Positions 25,901 through 40,900 of a stretch of 64,000 nucleotides of DNA are shown here, piece after piece. The notes under the pieces are model-generated. The model made no database searches and was not told where the DNA came from. It worked only from the letters and a program-made list of their open reading frames with translations. Source of the DNA: Zerene cesonia (taxonomy: Eukaryota; Arthropoda; Insecta; Lepidoptera; Pieridae); assembly GCF_012273895.1 (NCBI RefSeq), contig NC_052127.1:5452247-5516246 (forward strand). Reading direction: 5' to 3'. How positions within the stretch are numbered: the first letter of the stretch is position 1; each line of letters begins with the position of its first letter. Position numbers and translations under genes: made by a program.

Positions 25901-28900
25901 TATCGGAACCAGACCACATTTAAATAGGACCACATGAGACGCAATAGCTTACAAATAAACAAAGAATCAAAAATAATTATACTTAGTCTGGCCATAAATA
26001 CTGTTACACTTAATTATAAAAAAATATTACATTTGAATTTCGAATCTGNNNNNNNNNNNNNNNNNNNNNNNNNNNNNNNNNNNNNNNNNNNNNNNNNNNN
26101 NNNNNNNNNNNNNNNNNNNNNNNNNNNNNNNNNNNNNNNNNNNNNNNNNNNNNNNNNNNNNNNNNNNNNNNNNNNNNNNNNNNNNNNNNNNNNNNNNNNN
26201 NNNNNNNNNNNNNNNNNNNNNNNNNNNNNNNNNNNNNNNNNNNNNNNNNNNNNNNNNNNNNNNNNNNNNNNNNNNNNNNNNNNNNNNNNNNNNNNNNNNN
26301 NNNNNNNNNNNNNNNNNNNNNNNNNNNNNNNNNNNNNNNNNNNNNNNNNNNNNNNNNNNNNNNNNNNNNNNNNNNNNNNNNNNNNNNNNNNNNNNNNNNN
26401 NNNNNNNNNNNNNNNNNNNNNNNNNNNNNNNNNNNNNNNNNNNNNNNNNNNNNNNNNNNNNNNNNNNNNNNNNNNNNNNNNNNNNNNNNNNNNNNNNNNN
26501 NNNNNNNNNNNNNNNNNNNNNNNNNNNNNNNNNNNNNNNNNNNNNNNNNNNNNNNNNNNNNNNNNNNNNNNNNNNNNNNNNNNNNNNNNNNNNNNNNNNN
26601 NNNNNNNNNNNNNNNNNNNNNNNNNNNNNNNNNNNNNNNNNNNNNNNNNNNNNNNNNNNNNNNNNNNNNNNNNNNNNNNNNNNNNNNNNNNNNNNNNNNN
26701 NNNNNNNNNNNNNNNNNNNNNNNNNNNNNNNNNNNNNNNNNNNNNNNNNNNNNNNNNNNNNNNNNNNNNNNNNNNNNNNNNNNNNNNNNNNNNNNNNNNN
26801 NNNNNNNNNNNNNNNNNNNNNNNNNNNNNNNNNNNNNNNNNNNNNNNNNNNNNNNNNNNNNNNNNNNNNNNNNNNNNNNNNNNNNNNNNNNNNNNNNNNN
26901 NNNNNNNNNNNNNNNNNNNNNNNNNNNNNNNNNNNNNNNNNNNNNNNNNNNNNNNNNNNNNNNNNNNNNNNNNNNNNNNNNNNNNNNNNNNNNNNNNNNN
27001 NNNNNNNNNNNNNNNNNNNNNNNNNNNNNNNNNNNNNNNNNNNNNNNNGTAATAAATGTTATTTGCAGTTAACAATTTTCTTTTTTCTTTATTACAATAT
27101 TTATGGCAAGACTAGGTAGATAATTTAGTTATAGTGTCGACTGAACTGTCTGGCTAGTTCTTAAATAGAGTGTACGTAGGGAAATTATATAATCTTTAGG
27201 TATTTATTTAACCAGAAAACTCATGAAATTAATAAATTTTCACTGATTTTTTATGAGTGTAAAGAGTTTGACTTCTATTATTATTATTTACAAACATATA
27301 AGTGCGGCTGGCGTGTTCAACAATAAACTAAATATCATTAAGATTGCTACTTTTTTAATCTATCATATCTGAAAAAGGGACACAGTTTTCCCTTGAAAGG
27401 GAAATAAGCATCTTCAAATGCTAGCAATGTAAACCTGCGATGAATTTCCTTTGATTATTATTCTCATTGACAATTAAGAAATATATCTTAAACGCAAACT
27501 TTAATCCAGTCTTTTATTTATCTATAAATAGTTTCTCTAGTTGTCATTATTGATCGAAGCTCTAATCGTACATCACTATCATACTAAATATTTAGTCTAG
27601 CACCATAAGAACGAATTGATTAGAAAACTTTTAGGCGTATGTACATCACATTGTACCTATGTATTACACAAAATCCCAAAAGCAACATTTCCAAAAACTG
27701 TATCATTTATTTATTTAGGTTCATCAGCTGTTGTTGCATAAACATTTTCTCCCAATACAAAAAAAAAGTTTAGTAATACACATTATATGCACAACAATTA
27801 GAGATGAACACAACACAATATTCAACAAAAACAAACAAGTATAATTAAGGTAATATCTATAAATGACAAATAAGTTAGAATTCATTCATCATCAAAATGA
27901 ATACATAAAAATTATGATTAAAAATAATTGCTATTATTTTATATCGAACAAGCGTATCTACAAAATCGGGGTAAAAATGTGTAAGCATTTCGATAAATTA
28001 ATTAAAAAACTGTTATAATCAAATCATCGAAACATTTAACGAGAGAACGCTTCCCGAACATGAATGTTCCAATTAAATAATTAAGAATAAATCACGTTCA
28101 TTTCCCATCTTATATAATTAAATACTGTTTTATTATAATAACTCCTTTACTAAGTTAACTCGTTAATATTGCAATAAATTTTATATAAATTTTGAGTTCA
28201 ATTAATAAAAAAGTGAAGTTCTGTCTCCCCTAGTGGGGTATGGGGCAGATGATATACAACTGTTCCACTGATCGATTTTCTTTATAGACACGTAGGTGAT
28301 CAGCCTTCTGCGTCCAACCAGACCGAGACGTTTTTTTTTTTGTCCCCGCCGGGGCTCGAACCCATCCCTTGGTTTTACGCCCAGGCGTTAATCGCTGCAC
28401 CAAGGAGGCGGTCACACGGATCAAATAATATATGTCTTCTAATATCAAATTCCCGTGTACCTGTCTCCAAATAAACGGGTTGACTGATGTATCTTTAAAT
28501 GGGTCATTTAAATTTTTTTCGAAAATCTTTTATGCATTTTCATACGAAAACAAACATACTTGTTAGTATCACGCTGAGGGAACATTCTAGATTATTATTT
28601 ACGATACGACGACCAATTGTATAGAAGGTACATACTCTTAAGATTTCGCTATGATAGATAATGCCAAACGAAATTGAACTCTCACCATCTCTGTTAGGGT
28701 CCAGACTCCTGAACGCAGTGAAAGTCGCATTGAAGAAGGATCCCCTGCCAGCCTTTGAAGTGTACAAACGGACATACATCACATTCCCTTTGTCCTCTTT
28801 GCCTTTATTTGTGTCATCCTTGGTGGTTATTGCGTTGGCCACTGAACCACAGTAATGGGCTAACCTGAAGAAAAATTACGCATATTATTTGAAAATATTA

Positions 28901-31900
28901 CTCAACAAATTATCATCAAATCAAAACAGCATATAAAATTATTAGAATATGCATCTTTTCATTTTCTTTAAGGTACTCTAGCTATTCAATAGACAATGAT
29001 GAATGAAAGATGATGTTTCAGACAATAAAATTTCCTGAAACATCTTCGCTAAGCAATACTTTGCACATAATATTACATAACAATAAACGTACAAAATATT
29101 GCAACCCTAGTTCAAATTATCTTATTATCTATTAATTAAGTTTCGTTATTTTCTATGAGAAATATAAATCATTTAGAACCTAGGTTTTGCGTGAACGAAT
29201 GTGTAACGAACGTCATATCTCAGCCATCACGTTATAAAAGAGAAAGGCCACTCACTCATCCAGAAATCATCAAAAACCGCTTAACATATTAAGGAGTAAT
29301 TTGGTAGAAAATTTGGTAGATTGGATTGGTTAGTTTCTAGTTAGTAGACGTCCGCTAGGTAGCAATAATAAAGCGGACATCGAATGACTATCATCATCAT
29401 CATCATCAGCCCATATATGTTCCCACTGCTGGGACACAGGCCTCCCATGAGGGTTCAGGCCATAATCCACCACGCTGGCTAAGTGCGGGTTGGCAGATGT
29501 CACATGCCGTCGAACTTTTGATTCTCGGACATGCCGGTTTCCTCACGATGTTTTCCTTCACCGTGAGCAGTGGTGATGTTATTCTACATGCGCAGATAAA
29601 TTGAAAAATCAATTTATTTCCTGCACGCTCGCCCGGTCTCGAACCCCGACTTATCGACTTTGAAGTCCGAGGTTCTCACCACTGAGCGAATGACTATAAA
29701 CTTATTTAATTTCAAGATTGTAACAATGAATGTGGGACTTACATACAAACTTCCGACAGCCCTAGACATCTTTAATACAGGCCCATTGCAAAATCTCTTC
29801 TGAATTGACGTCTACCTTTTTTTTTATAGTTTAATCTTTCATAGATACCCACGGCTCCCGGAGAAGAGATCGTGGGTTATGTCGGACTCCTACCGACTAA
29901 AACCCACTGTGTTCCGTGGAGCCGCATAAGTGAAGGAGCCACGGGTGCTTGTTAGAATTCGTCCGCGACCCCCTCGGCTATTGAAGCCTACCTAACTGTT
30001 CCTGTTCTTATCTTGTTCTGTTCTTTAATATCCAGATTGTAACATAAAAGTTGAAGTTAAATTTAAATTTGCGACAGCCCTACGTGCCTTCAATGTAGCC
30101 GTCAGCGCTATAGCAACATCCGTTCTTAGCACGACGTCTACTAACTACAAACTAACTTCCTACCAAATTTCTCCCTGATATTCTCAGCAGCTTTCTCAGA
30201 TTTCGTGATGAGTGAGCGATTGACTTCTCGCATTTATACACATCGATTATATAGTTTATACTATTTTAAATATATTAAAAAAAACAAGTGTTTTTTTGTT
30301 ATTGTTGGCAATGGAGCTGGCTACCAGCGCCCATGAACACTTGTAGATTCATCAGGTCGATTGCAGACCTCACGCCTCTACAAATGAATTGTCGACTTCA
30401 AATTCGAAAAGGATTAAGAAAGGACTGATGAGAAATATAAAGAAAAGGACTAGGAAGGGTAAGGAACAGAATACGGGACTCTGGTGATTACACACAAATA
30501 TGCAAACATACATCCATACATATACATAGTTGAAGCTAATAAAAGCGTGTCAAAAATACCTCGCTTCATACTCCAGCGTGTAACCAAACACCTCGACCAC
30601 GTTGTCCTCGCATTCATTTGGCTTGACGAGCGAGTAGTGAGTGAAGTTTAGGTAGATCTGTAAGAGTATAACATGTTTAGGCTCCATATATCGCTATTGG
30701 TAGAGATTCTATATAATAACATTACAATTATAATTATAACATTATAATTATATTATAATAACATTATAATTATTCAATACTAGCAGTTCGCCCCGGCTTC
30801 TCCCGTGGTACATATATAGCCTTTGTCACTTAGCAAAGTTGCAGCCTTCAAATGGTGAAAGAATTTTTAAAATTGGTCGAGTAGATTTTGAATTATCCAT
30901 TACAAACAAACAAACAAAAATACAAATTCTTCCTCTTTATAATATTAGTGTAGGAAAACTAGACAATGTTCAGCGCGTTAGAACTAGAATAAATTTAAAT
31001 CGGACTACTGGGAAGACACTTTCAAATAAAAAGAGAATCATCAAAATCGGTTCATCCAGTTGAAAGTTGTGAGGAAATATGAAAACTCTACCTTAGTTTT
31101 ACCTGTGGTTTGCTCTACCAAAAAAAATTTGATCTTAACTCTACCTTTGTATTCGCGGGCGTGTTTATTGTCCACAACACATCCAGATTCTGGTTAGCAC
31201 TACGGGTCAAACAATCCTGATCTATCTTAGACGTGTCTATGATGCCGTGCATCCCTGAGAGGTCCTTGTAACACGAGTTTGGTATGCTGACTAAAAAAAA
31301 AAACATTTTAGATTTTTTTTTTATAAACATTAAATAAAACCTTTTTTTTAAATGAAAACAACAATACATATGTTATATGGTAAAGTATTATTATATGACA
31401 AAAGAAGTTTTATGTATTCATGCTGTAGCTCGAAACGAATTTGATATTTATTTTCTTTATAACGACACTTGAATTGAAATGATATAATTATTATTATTTT
31501 TCTGTAATAACTATTAACGAAATAGTCTTAAATCACATTGTTTGAAAGCAGTTTAGCTATTAATGATCTTACAAATGTAATCTCACACTAACTATGTAAC
31601 ACACTCACACACACAAACAACACATCACAACCTCATTAGTAAAATATACAAATAATTGTAAAACTCCAACCAAATTGGCGTACTGTCAACATGATTAAAC
31701 AATAATAAAAACAAAATACATGATAAAATATCCACTCACCACTAGTACTTAACTCTATGAAGTTAATGCTTATCCTGAAGCCTTCATACTCTATGGTGTC
31801 ATCGGAGTGGAATTTCAACCAGGCGTTTGGACCAGTGGTGCGAATTTGCCTTGGGAAAGCCTCTCCGCACACCTTGTCTATGAGCTTGGCGTAGCCCTTC

Positions 31901-34900
31901 AAGCCATCGCGAATCTGGAAGCATTCATACATAACGTCTAGTTTCTATATAACAAACATACGTTCAAACTACAGACAACATAACACTACTAGTAGTTGAA
32001 ACTACGTAATAATTTTTAAACAACAAAATAAAGCGCCTTCAAATAGTTAGAACGAAAATTTAAACGGTAGCACATGGCTTAAAACAAAATAAGAATCACA
32101 AAAAGTCGATTCATCCAATCAAAGTAACGAGGTAACAAACATAAAAAAAACAATGGCATGGATAAACTCCTCCTTCTTTGAAGATTAACAAGTTATTAAC
32201 AAACTTATAGATTGATCGTAGTCCTTTTAAAAGAAACAATCATTAAATTAGTGATAATACTGACCAAAAATACCTGGATATAGCAGTAAAACATATAAAT
32301 TGTTTACTAGAAATATTGGTATGTGTTTATACTCACTTCTAAAAAATCATAGCTACACTCCGGATGGTATTCGATGTGAAACATATCAACAAATGTTAAT
32401 TCCACCACTTTACCCTCGTCGGCTGAAAAAGAAACGGGTTTTAAAATAATGTTTTATATATGTGCGAGAGTTTTGGCTATTTATACCGTGAGAATTAAGT
32501 GTTAACTAATTTTTTTGTTTTCTTTTATATGTCATCGTCGACAATGGAACTGGTCACCTGATGGTAAGCGCTACCACCGGCCATGAACATTTGGAGAGGC
32601 GTAAGAACGATTGCAGACCTAATGCCTCTAATTGGAAAGGAATTAAGAAATAATTGACGAGAGGGATAAAGGAACTAGGAAGGGTAAGGAAAAACATATG
32701 GGCCGCCGGCTCCCCCAAGCACTACTTGTTAAATTATAAGATAAAAACAGATTAATAACATATTTGAATTAAGGAAATCATCAAAATGTAACCAGATAAT
32801 AACGCTTAATATAGAATGCCATTTGGTTTACATTGTGATGTAAACAATTATATAATTACAACGTTGAATGTACATAAAATAGTGTTCGTAGAGCCGTGTT
32901 AATATTGACTCTGTTTGGTAATATTAGGGTTGTCAATTTTGAAAAACTTGTTACTTACTTCCACACTACTAATAATATTAAGTAATATTATATATAAGTA
33001 GTAGTGTAGAAGTAGTAAGTCTAAATCTTAAAGTACTTAAAAGGTTTTGACAGTTTTATGTTGTATATAATATAATTATATTTCTGCGAGTTTTTTGCGA
33101 GTATTACTCTCATACTCGTATCTGATTTGTTATCCCTATATACAATAGTATAAGTATCTGAACTATAACCCATTTTTGTACGAAATATCACACATTACCA
33201 ATCAACTGAACAACTTCGCGTAATTGGATAGGATTTCCATACATTGACACAAGCTATGCTGTCATTAATTTGGTTTGTACTACGTAATTGATATCGTCCA
33301 AGTGCAGACGGGGGCTACGATATTTCTATCAAACTTCATCGAGTTCCATTAATGCATGTCATCATCTAGAACATTCGCGAACGTTGCTTATGAGATTTAT
33401 GCATGCCAGAATTAAGTTCTTTGTTGCTCTGAATTGACTCGCTAAAAATATATATACGTTTAGATCAAAATATGCATATAATCGATTTTTAATCTCTATG
33501 GCCTACGTGAAAGAGGCGCGAAAAAATTATGAATTCGTTAATCGTTGACCTGTTTAATAAAGTTATTTATAGTAGGGCACATAGTCTTACTGCATAATTT
33601 TGAACAGTAGGACTACATTTTGGTTTAAAAAATACAAATCAAAATCAGAACTCCATCTTCACATGGGCTAAAATATAAATTAGTGACAGCCCTAATTGTA
33701 ACAGAGAGTAAACTTTAAACAGGGCCAATCGATTACCACAGTCAAGTTATTCTGCCGAGACGCAGTAGCAAATGATGTATCGGTTTTGGATGTTTCATAA
33801 ATAATACAATAATGATAGATGCACGAAACTTCCTGAGATGTTTCCTTAGTCCTTTTCAAGTTGTGCAGTGATTTATTGCCGAATATCAATAATGTAGCGA
33901 CGTTATGGGCTTTATTATTTTATAATGGTTGAAATATCAAATTGGAGGCGACATAAATTATCCGACTTGGATGCGGATGCTATATATGTGTCTATACATC
34001 AATTATGAATATTTATTTATTAAATAAATTAATGAGAAATAAATAAATTGCATCTTCGATAATGTGCCCTTTCCAAAGATAGAACAGAACTTCATGAAAA
34101 AATCTCACAGATTATAAATCTTGACAGCAATACTTGTATATATAAACGTCATTCCTGAGTGCTTATGGGTTATATAATATATACGACGGGCGAAGCTGGG
34201 GAGTTTATATAGAATAATAATAACATACCGCATATAAGAGCTTATTATAGGGAATTAATCGGGCTACAAATGTTCATTAAGAGCATATAATCTGCTGTAT
34301 TTTCTGCTAGATTGAAGTATCTACATACGACTGCACATTCGATATATTGTACGATTCTCTAACTACTATACGCTCGTCCCGGCTCCGCCCGGCTATCAAG
34401 ATTCCTGTTTTATCCCAAGAGAGCATTTAATCGGGATAAAAAGTATTCCTTCACCCAAGTCAATTATACTCTGTCTGTATACCAAATTTCATTAAAATCC
34501 GTTCAGTAGTCTCACCGTGATTGACGGACAAATTCAAATTCAAAAGGATTTATTGTGATTCACAGGTTATAAGGAAGATATTACATTATATCAAGTTCTA
34601 TTGTGATCTGTCATGTGGCATACTATTGCCTTTTTTACATTTATGATATTAGTGTGATAGTACTATGTGTTGATTACTATAATATATTTTGCCTCATTTA
34701 AATTTAAAGTCCAAACACTTTCTATACGTCACGTTATAATGATAAGTTAGATGCCGCAATAATCTAGCAATAAATTAGTAAATGCTACAAGGAATAGTCC
34801 ATATTTTATAATAGAAACGAAGCTAAACGAAAGTTCCACAGAGTTACAAATGAATTGCATTCAAATATTCTACTATCCTACTAATATTATAAATGGGAAA

Positions 34901-37900
34901 GTTTGTAAAGATGTGTGTGTGTTTTGTTGCTCTTTTACGCAAAAAATACTGAGCCGATTGCAATTAAATATGGTACGTTGACAGCTGGACAACTGGAATA
35001 AAATATAGGCAACTTTTTATCACGATATTCCTACGGGATACGGATTTATTCGGGTGAAACCGCGGAGCGCAGCTAGTAAGATCTAACTCAGAGATCTGTC
35101 CTAGTCTAATTAATTGCAAGGCGAACAGTTAGAGAAAGTTCAAAAGAAAGTGGAGTTTATCTTTTTTAAGCTAATACTTTTTAATTAAAAACACTTGTCG
35201 ACTTCGTATTGTTAAGGACAGTCTCATTAAATCTTGGAACGGTTCTTTTTACTTGGGAAACAATAATTAAAGTTTTATTTATTGCTGGTGATCCAAAAGG
35301 TGCAGAGGTGTCAGGGATGATGAGTCAGGATTGTTGGTTCAATCTTATATTTATATAATTTAATATTTTTATAATTCGCTTGCGTTTCATAAAGCTACCC
35401 TATTACTATCTCCTCGCTCCAGCACAGCCCGGGTAGACTTTTTTTCAGATCTTTCAAATGTTTACTAGCTCTTATTGTCATCTAAGTAAAACACGTATTT
35501 TTTTACGTCCAGATATGTTTGACGGCTTGAAATAGAGCGGTTTGGAGAGGAAGTGCTGTTTTCACTTATTTCGTTTAGCATAAAATGTGCCTCAAGAAAA
35601 CAGTCCAATTGGTTGAGCCATTCTTGAGCTTTTCCATAAGCAATAAATCATTTTGCGATACAACAATCCTGTAATTTTCACTTAAATCTATACTAATAAT
35701 ATAAAGCTGAAGAGTTTGTTTGAACGGCTAATCTCGGAAACTACTGGTCCGATTTGAAAAAATTGTTTCAGTGTTAGATTGCCCATTTATTGAGGAAGGT
35801 TATAGGCTATATACATATGTACCACCGACGAAGCCGGGTAGACCGCTAGTAAAATATAAAATGAGCAGTGATGACTCAGTGGTTAGGATCTCGGACTTCA
35901 ATTTAAGAGTCGAGGGTTCGAAATCAGACAAGATTGCAACACGTAAATTGATTTTTAAGTTTATCAGCACCTTATCCACATAACCATTGCTCGAAACAGT
36001 GCAGTAAAACGTCGTGAGGAAACCGACATGTCCGCGAAACAACAGTAAGACGACATTGTCAATCCGCTATTGGCCAGCGTCTGAACATTTATAGGAGACC
36101 TGTGTCCCTTAAGAGATAACAAATACGGGCTAATGATTATGACCAATTACCAACATTGTATTTGAAACATTACGTATAATAAAATCAATCTATTATTGAA
36201 AGGAAAGCCGTTTAAGTTACACTATTTGTAATTCGAATGATTGAAATTATTCTAACACTTTTGATTATTTATATTAGCTCAGTTTTGTTGAGTAAAAAAA
36301 TAATCACCTCAATTCGATTACTGCATCAAAACTCGGCTATAACCTTCACACTTTATTCAGAGTAGCGAGAGAAACATTTCTATCTTACCTAACTATAACA
36401 ACCATAGAGTATCTCAGTTCTACGCTGCAGCCTCAAGTGAAATTTACGTATATATGTATCTTGAATTCATTAGGGTTGCCAACTGCAAACTTGGAACCGG
36501 ATGAAATAGACAAAACATTGAAATACGTAATATTAATTAATCTGTGAAGATACTAGTTTATGCTGTAGATTTCAATTTATGGCATGGTTACAAAACTATC
36601 CGTTATGCCTTTAGAATTAACATATAGAAAATCTATAGTCTTTAATAACAGTTGAACTTAGCATATATTTCAAATCAACCGAAAATGTTTGTGTTAGATT
36701 GGATTATTCTAAAATTATGCTCCGTTCTCCAATTGTTATTGCTTTCGTTTTAAATCAATTTATTATTAATTCCTTTATTATTTTGTTTCACTTTATTTTC
36801 GTTTTTGGCAACCCTAAATATTACTTCACAAAATGATTCGCTATTGCTCTAAGCAACCACAAATTTAATCATGACTCGTGTTAATTATTTTAAGAACAAA
36901 TAAACGTCCACATACAGCCAAGCTTGCTGAGTAGTAAACATGTTTTTAACTTATTGCGGCGATGCGAAAAAAGGGAGTTTTAATATTAGCCTGTAGGTAT
37001 AAAATTACCCTTTTCTTTAGTCCCTTTGTCGACTGCAAACGTTCGTAGATGACGTAATAAATACTCATATCGTAATAATAAACTGTGATTGTTCATATTT
37101 TTGTTAAATCACAAATAATACACTAAGAGACGTACAATAAATAGAAAACACACTATGATACCTACCAGGAAATAATAAACGTGAAAATTACGTATCTTTG
37201 TTTATATTTGGACATGGTTAGGACAGGGAACGCTAGGGTAATGGATAAAGGCCTCTGCTCCCCTACTCACCAAACAAAACTCATGGTACTCTTTCCCAGT
37301 GATCTGAGGGGGTGTGGTACCTTCCCCTGCGAGCGAGCCCAATGCGTGCCTAAGCGTACTCCACTATCACATTGAAAATTTTCATTATACAATTATTTTT
37401 TATGCGTCATTATTTTACATTACTATTTAAAGATAAAACTATTTCACATTGTTACGTATAAACTAGGAGCCAGTTTCACCACTGCTAAGGTTAAAAATTG
37501 CCTATTTTCGCTTCAATGTATATTGTCATACATTATTTTTGCTTTTGCTGACAGATGAACTTAACAGAACACGTTCAGAAGTTACGAAACTAGCTATGAG
37601 TACCCGCAATTTTTTTTGTTTATTCGATGTTAGGGCAGCGCTTGACCACGATCTCGCGTGATGGTAAGCTGAGATGTTGTCTAAGATGGAACGCGCGCCC
37701 CTAGAAGGTACCCGCTGACTCTTGAAGACCTCCATATTTAGAAATTAAAAACTTTTTAACGGATTTTAAACTGCACTACTCAGTCTCCCCGTGACCACGC
37801 TCGCTGTAAAGTGCTCAAATCGGGTTAATAATATAATGAATAAATTGCGTTTAAAATCCGTTGAAAAGTTTTTAATTTCTCAACGTATAATACTCGCGTA

Positions 37901-40900
37901 AAATCAAATACAAGAAAATACTATATTGACCTCCATATTGCACTCGTCGGGGAACACAGACTGAGGAAGCAAGTTCCAGTCCCTAGCGGTTCGAATGAAG
38001 AAAGTTACGGAATACCAAAAAACAAAAAAAAAAAAACAACTTACCACTTATAACAGTGACACAATTCAAATTACTATAATAATAGTTGTTTTTGTTGTCT
38101 CCGCCGTACGGGTGCGATATATACTTCTGGTCTTTGTTACTGAACATAAACGATTCACACCGCGGGTCTGGTTCATCCTCGCGCTTCACCCTCCTCTTTG
38201 GCACATATATATCGAAACCACTGTTCTTCTCTCTCTTAAACCTCTCTATGTTACGCTTATGTATATTTAAATTGTGCTCTAAAACATTCTCTGTATAAAT
38301 TTCATCGTATTTAGAATTAATTAAAGTATTATTTACATTGGTCCTATGTTGCATTTTCATTGTTATGTTTAATCTGTTGTCAAGAATGTCATAATCAGCT
38401 GCGTTCGACGTGCCATGAATGCAGGAACATGCTGGAACAAAATAAAGTGTGTTTACTTTAGAAACCTTAATTTTAGTATGATACTAGTTGCATTACGCCC
38501 CGCAACGGTCATTTATCGTAATTTAAATAATAGAAACTATAACTTACTAACTATACTTATCTTTTAAGCTGGAGCACGTGGTGTGCAAATTTGATTAAAA
38601 CCAGTTGAGTAGTTTTTGAATTCATCGCGGACAAACAAAGTGATACGTCATTTATATATATTAATATTATTTCATATAGCGAATTCCTGAAGAGCGGAGT
38701 TTGATTTGATTGATTTTAATTTAATTGCTTTCCAAAAGTAGTATTGTTTCGTTAAATTAGCTGATTCCACGGCTTTGGTATAGCCATATTAATAAATATT
38801 CGGTTACCATGACAACCATTGTTACCATGGCAACTAATGTCGTCGTTTTGATTAAAACATGGATATTTAAAGATTTGAATATAAGTTAGGCAAAACGTAG
38901 GTATAGGAATTCACCTCGTGGTTTAATCTTTACAATGGTTCAATGCTTTAGAAATTGCTATGCTGCCAGGACTAAACTTCTTTCTAGCATTACAAAATGT
39001 TATACTAACGTATGCCTAAAATGTATATAGATAGATGTCAATTCCAGTTCAAAATATACTATTGAAGGAATTCTCGAACTATAGCTGTCGCAGGTCAAAT
39101 CATTTCCTATAATAACAATAGCTGAGACGCCGCCTTTTGCTTCTCCATGAGATCTCTCTCTATCATATCTCTTCTCAATCATATATAATTTAAATTATAT
39201 GTTATATTGAAGCAATAAACAACCTTTTAATTTTAACTTTTATAAAGACTTATTTGAAAAACAGGTATATACACATACATATTAAAAATCATGCGAGGTT
39301 ATGTTCAATCCTACTAATATTATAAATGCGAAAGTTTGTAAGGATGTGTGTTTTTGAAGAATTGCAATAAAATTTGGTACGTAGATAGCTGGGCCACTGG
39401 AATAACATAAATAAGTATTTTTATCCCGATATTCCTACGGGATACAGACTTACGCGGGTGAAACCGCGGGGCGCATCTAATGAGCCCATAAACCTTTCAG
39501 ATGAGCCAGCCTTGTAATGGCTCCAACAGATCCAGTCAACAGCATTGCATCATTTGTTACCAAAAAACTGACATTACTTGACATTTTCGTATAATAAAAC
39601 CCTCGTGAGTAGCGAATGAGATGATAAATTATGACCACGGATGCGAGTGAAGCTCGAAAGAAATCTGTTGGAAGGGATTTCTCGAATGTGCTGAGTCTAA
39701 TTGTTTGTTGCCCCTGTGCATATTCGGTCAGCGAATTCTCACATTAAATCACATTCCATGTCAAACTGTGTGCGTAATTTCATGTATCATTTAATTATGG
39801 AACGGGTGACACTTATTGCAACTTTTGTAATAGTAGGGGAGCCCAAGAGGGGATTTTGGGATGTACTCGAGCGCGTCAGATTATTATAAGGGAAGATACC
39901 TTACCTATTACTAAGTACCTCCAGAAAGTATGAGCAGTTCATATTGGTGGGTGCGCTCACAGAAGCCGCAGGAAATTAAAAAATATCGATAATTCTCTAA
40001 GGTTACGCTCAAATTGTCAGATTAGCGAAATTTGGATTTTTTATGTTGTAAATAACCCGTAATATCTTTATCTGACGCGCTCGAGTCATATTTCTTTTAT
40101 ATTTTACCTTTTATTCGTAGCCACGAAATTACCACATAAATCGTAAGAATAAGTTATATTTTAATTCAGTGATATGCCAGAGCATTCAAAATATCAAAAT
40201 CTAACGTGCTTGAGTATTTCCACAGCCCCGTTTTTCTTTTATAATTAAAAAAAAAAAATCAAAAACCTTTTCCCATCGCTAAAATTGAAAACACTTTAGG
40301 ACTTTTTTTCTTGCTATCGCATAATCTGCGAATTCCAATAGGTTTCTGAAACGCTCGAGTAAATACACATTTAGCATCTTGGGCTCCCCTACTATAATGT
40401 TGTCTCTAATTAAGCAATTGTTGTAGTTGATAAGATAATTTTTTTTATGTTTTATTTCAACCCTTTTTAATCGACGTACTCAAAAATGAGATGGTTTTCA
40501 ATTTGATGGAATTTTTATTATTTTTCTTGTTAAAAAAATATTAATATTTTATTCTGCGTGTTCTTGAGAAAGCGATTTTCGATAAATTTATTATTTTAAG
40601 AATTAATAGTTGCTCTCTAATGTTTCACAATGTAGACAACTTTCTTATGTAATAAGAAGCATTCATTGAAGTTTTTATTTAGCATAAGGTTAGGTTAGTA
40701 GATGAAATCTTCTTCAGGTAGTACTTTTATAATATTAATTATATCCACAAAAATCACAGGAACGATCTCGAAAGATTATAAAAAATGGACGACTAAACTA
40801 AAACATTTTCACACAAATTACAAACGCGGAGCACGAGTAAAGACACTGTTGAATAAATTAGCGAGGCCTCGGGCTTCGCCCCAAGGGGCGCGTTACACTT

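Larger units (their letters stand above)
25819..28685 (-). other. neto intron 7
   Basis: 2.9 kb including 1000 N. Contains a tRNA-derived SINE (28214-28413) and otherwise AT-rich sequence with no recognisable element. Confidence 0.65.
28865..30559 (-). other. neto intron 6
   Basis: 1.7 kb. Contains a SINE with perfect target duplications (29392-29686), a GC-richer dispersed repeat (about 29830-30010) and a partial SINE-like element (30290-30487). Confidence 0.65.
30658..32336 (-). other. neto introns 3-5 (with exons 4 and 5 between)
   Basis: Introns 5 (31144-30658), 4 (31739-31291) and 3 (32336-31915) are each 420-490 nt. Intron 5 carries a Helitron-like element (30779-30955); introns 3 and 4 hold only AT-rich sequence. 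Confidence 0.6.
32423..38044 (-). other. neto intron 2
   Basis: 5.6 kb. Contains SINE-like elements (32514-32718, 35863-36143, 37199-37369), Helitron-like elements (34369-34662, 34876-35076, 35690-35852), dispersed repeats (37612-37735) and a palindromic MITE-like element (37736-37910). The stretch 33190-33420 is unique and less AT-rich. Confidence 0.65.

Noticed and set aside
25934..27075. ORFs of 372 and 353 residues
   Set aside because: Made almost entirely of N in the assembly gap.
39000..39182. 60-residue minus-strand ORF in neto intron 1
   Set aside because: Reads somewhat protein-like but has no splice sites in a phase that would join exons 1 and 2.
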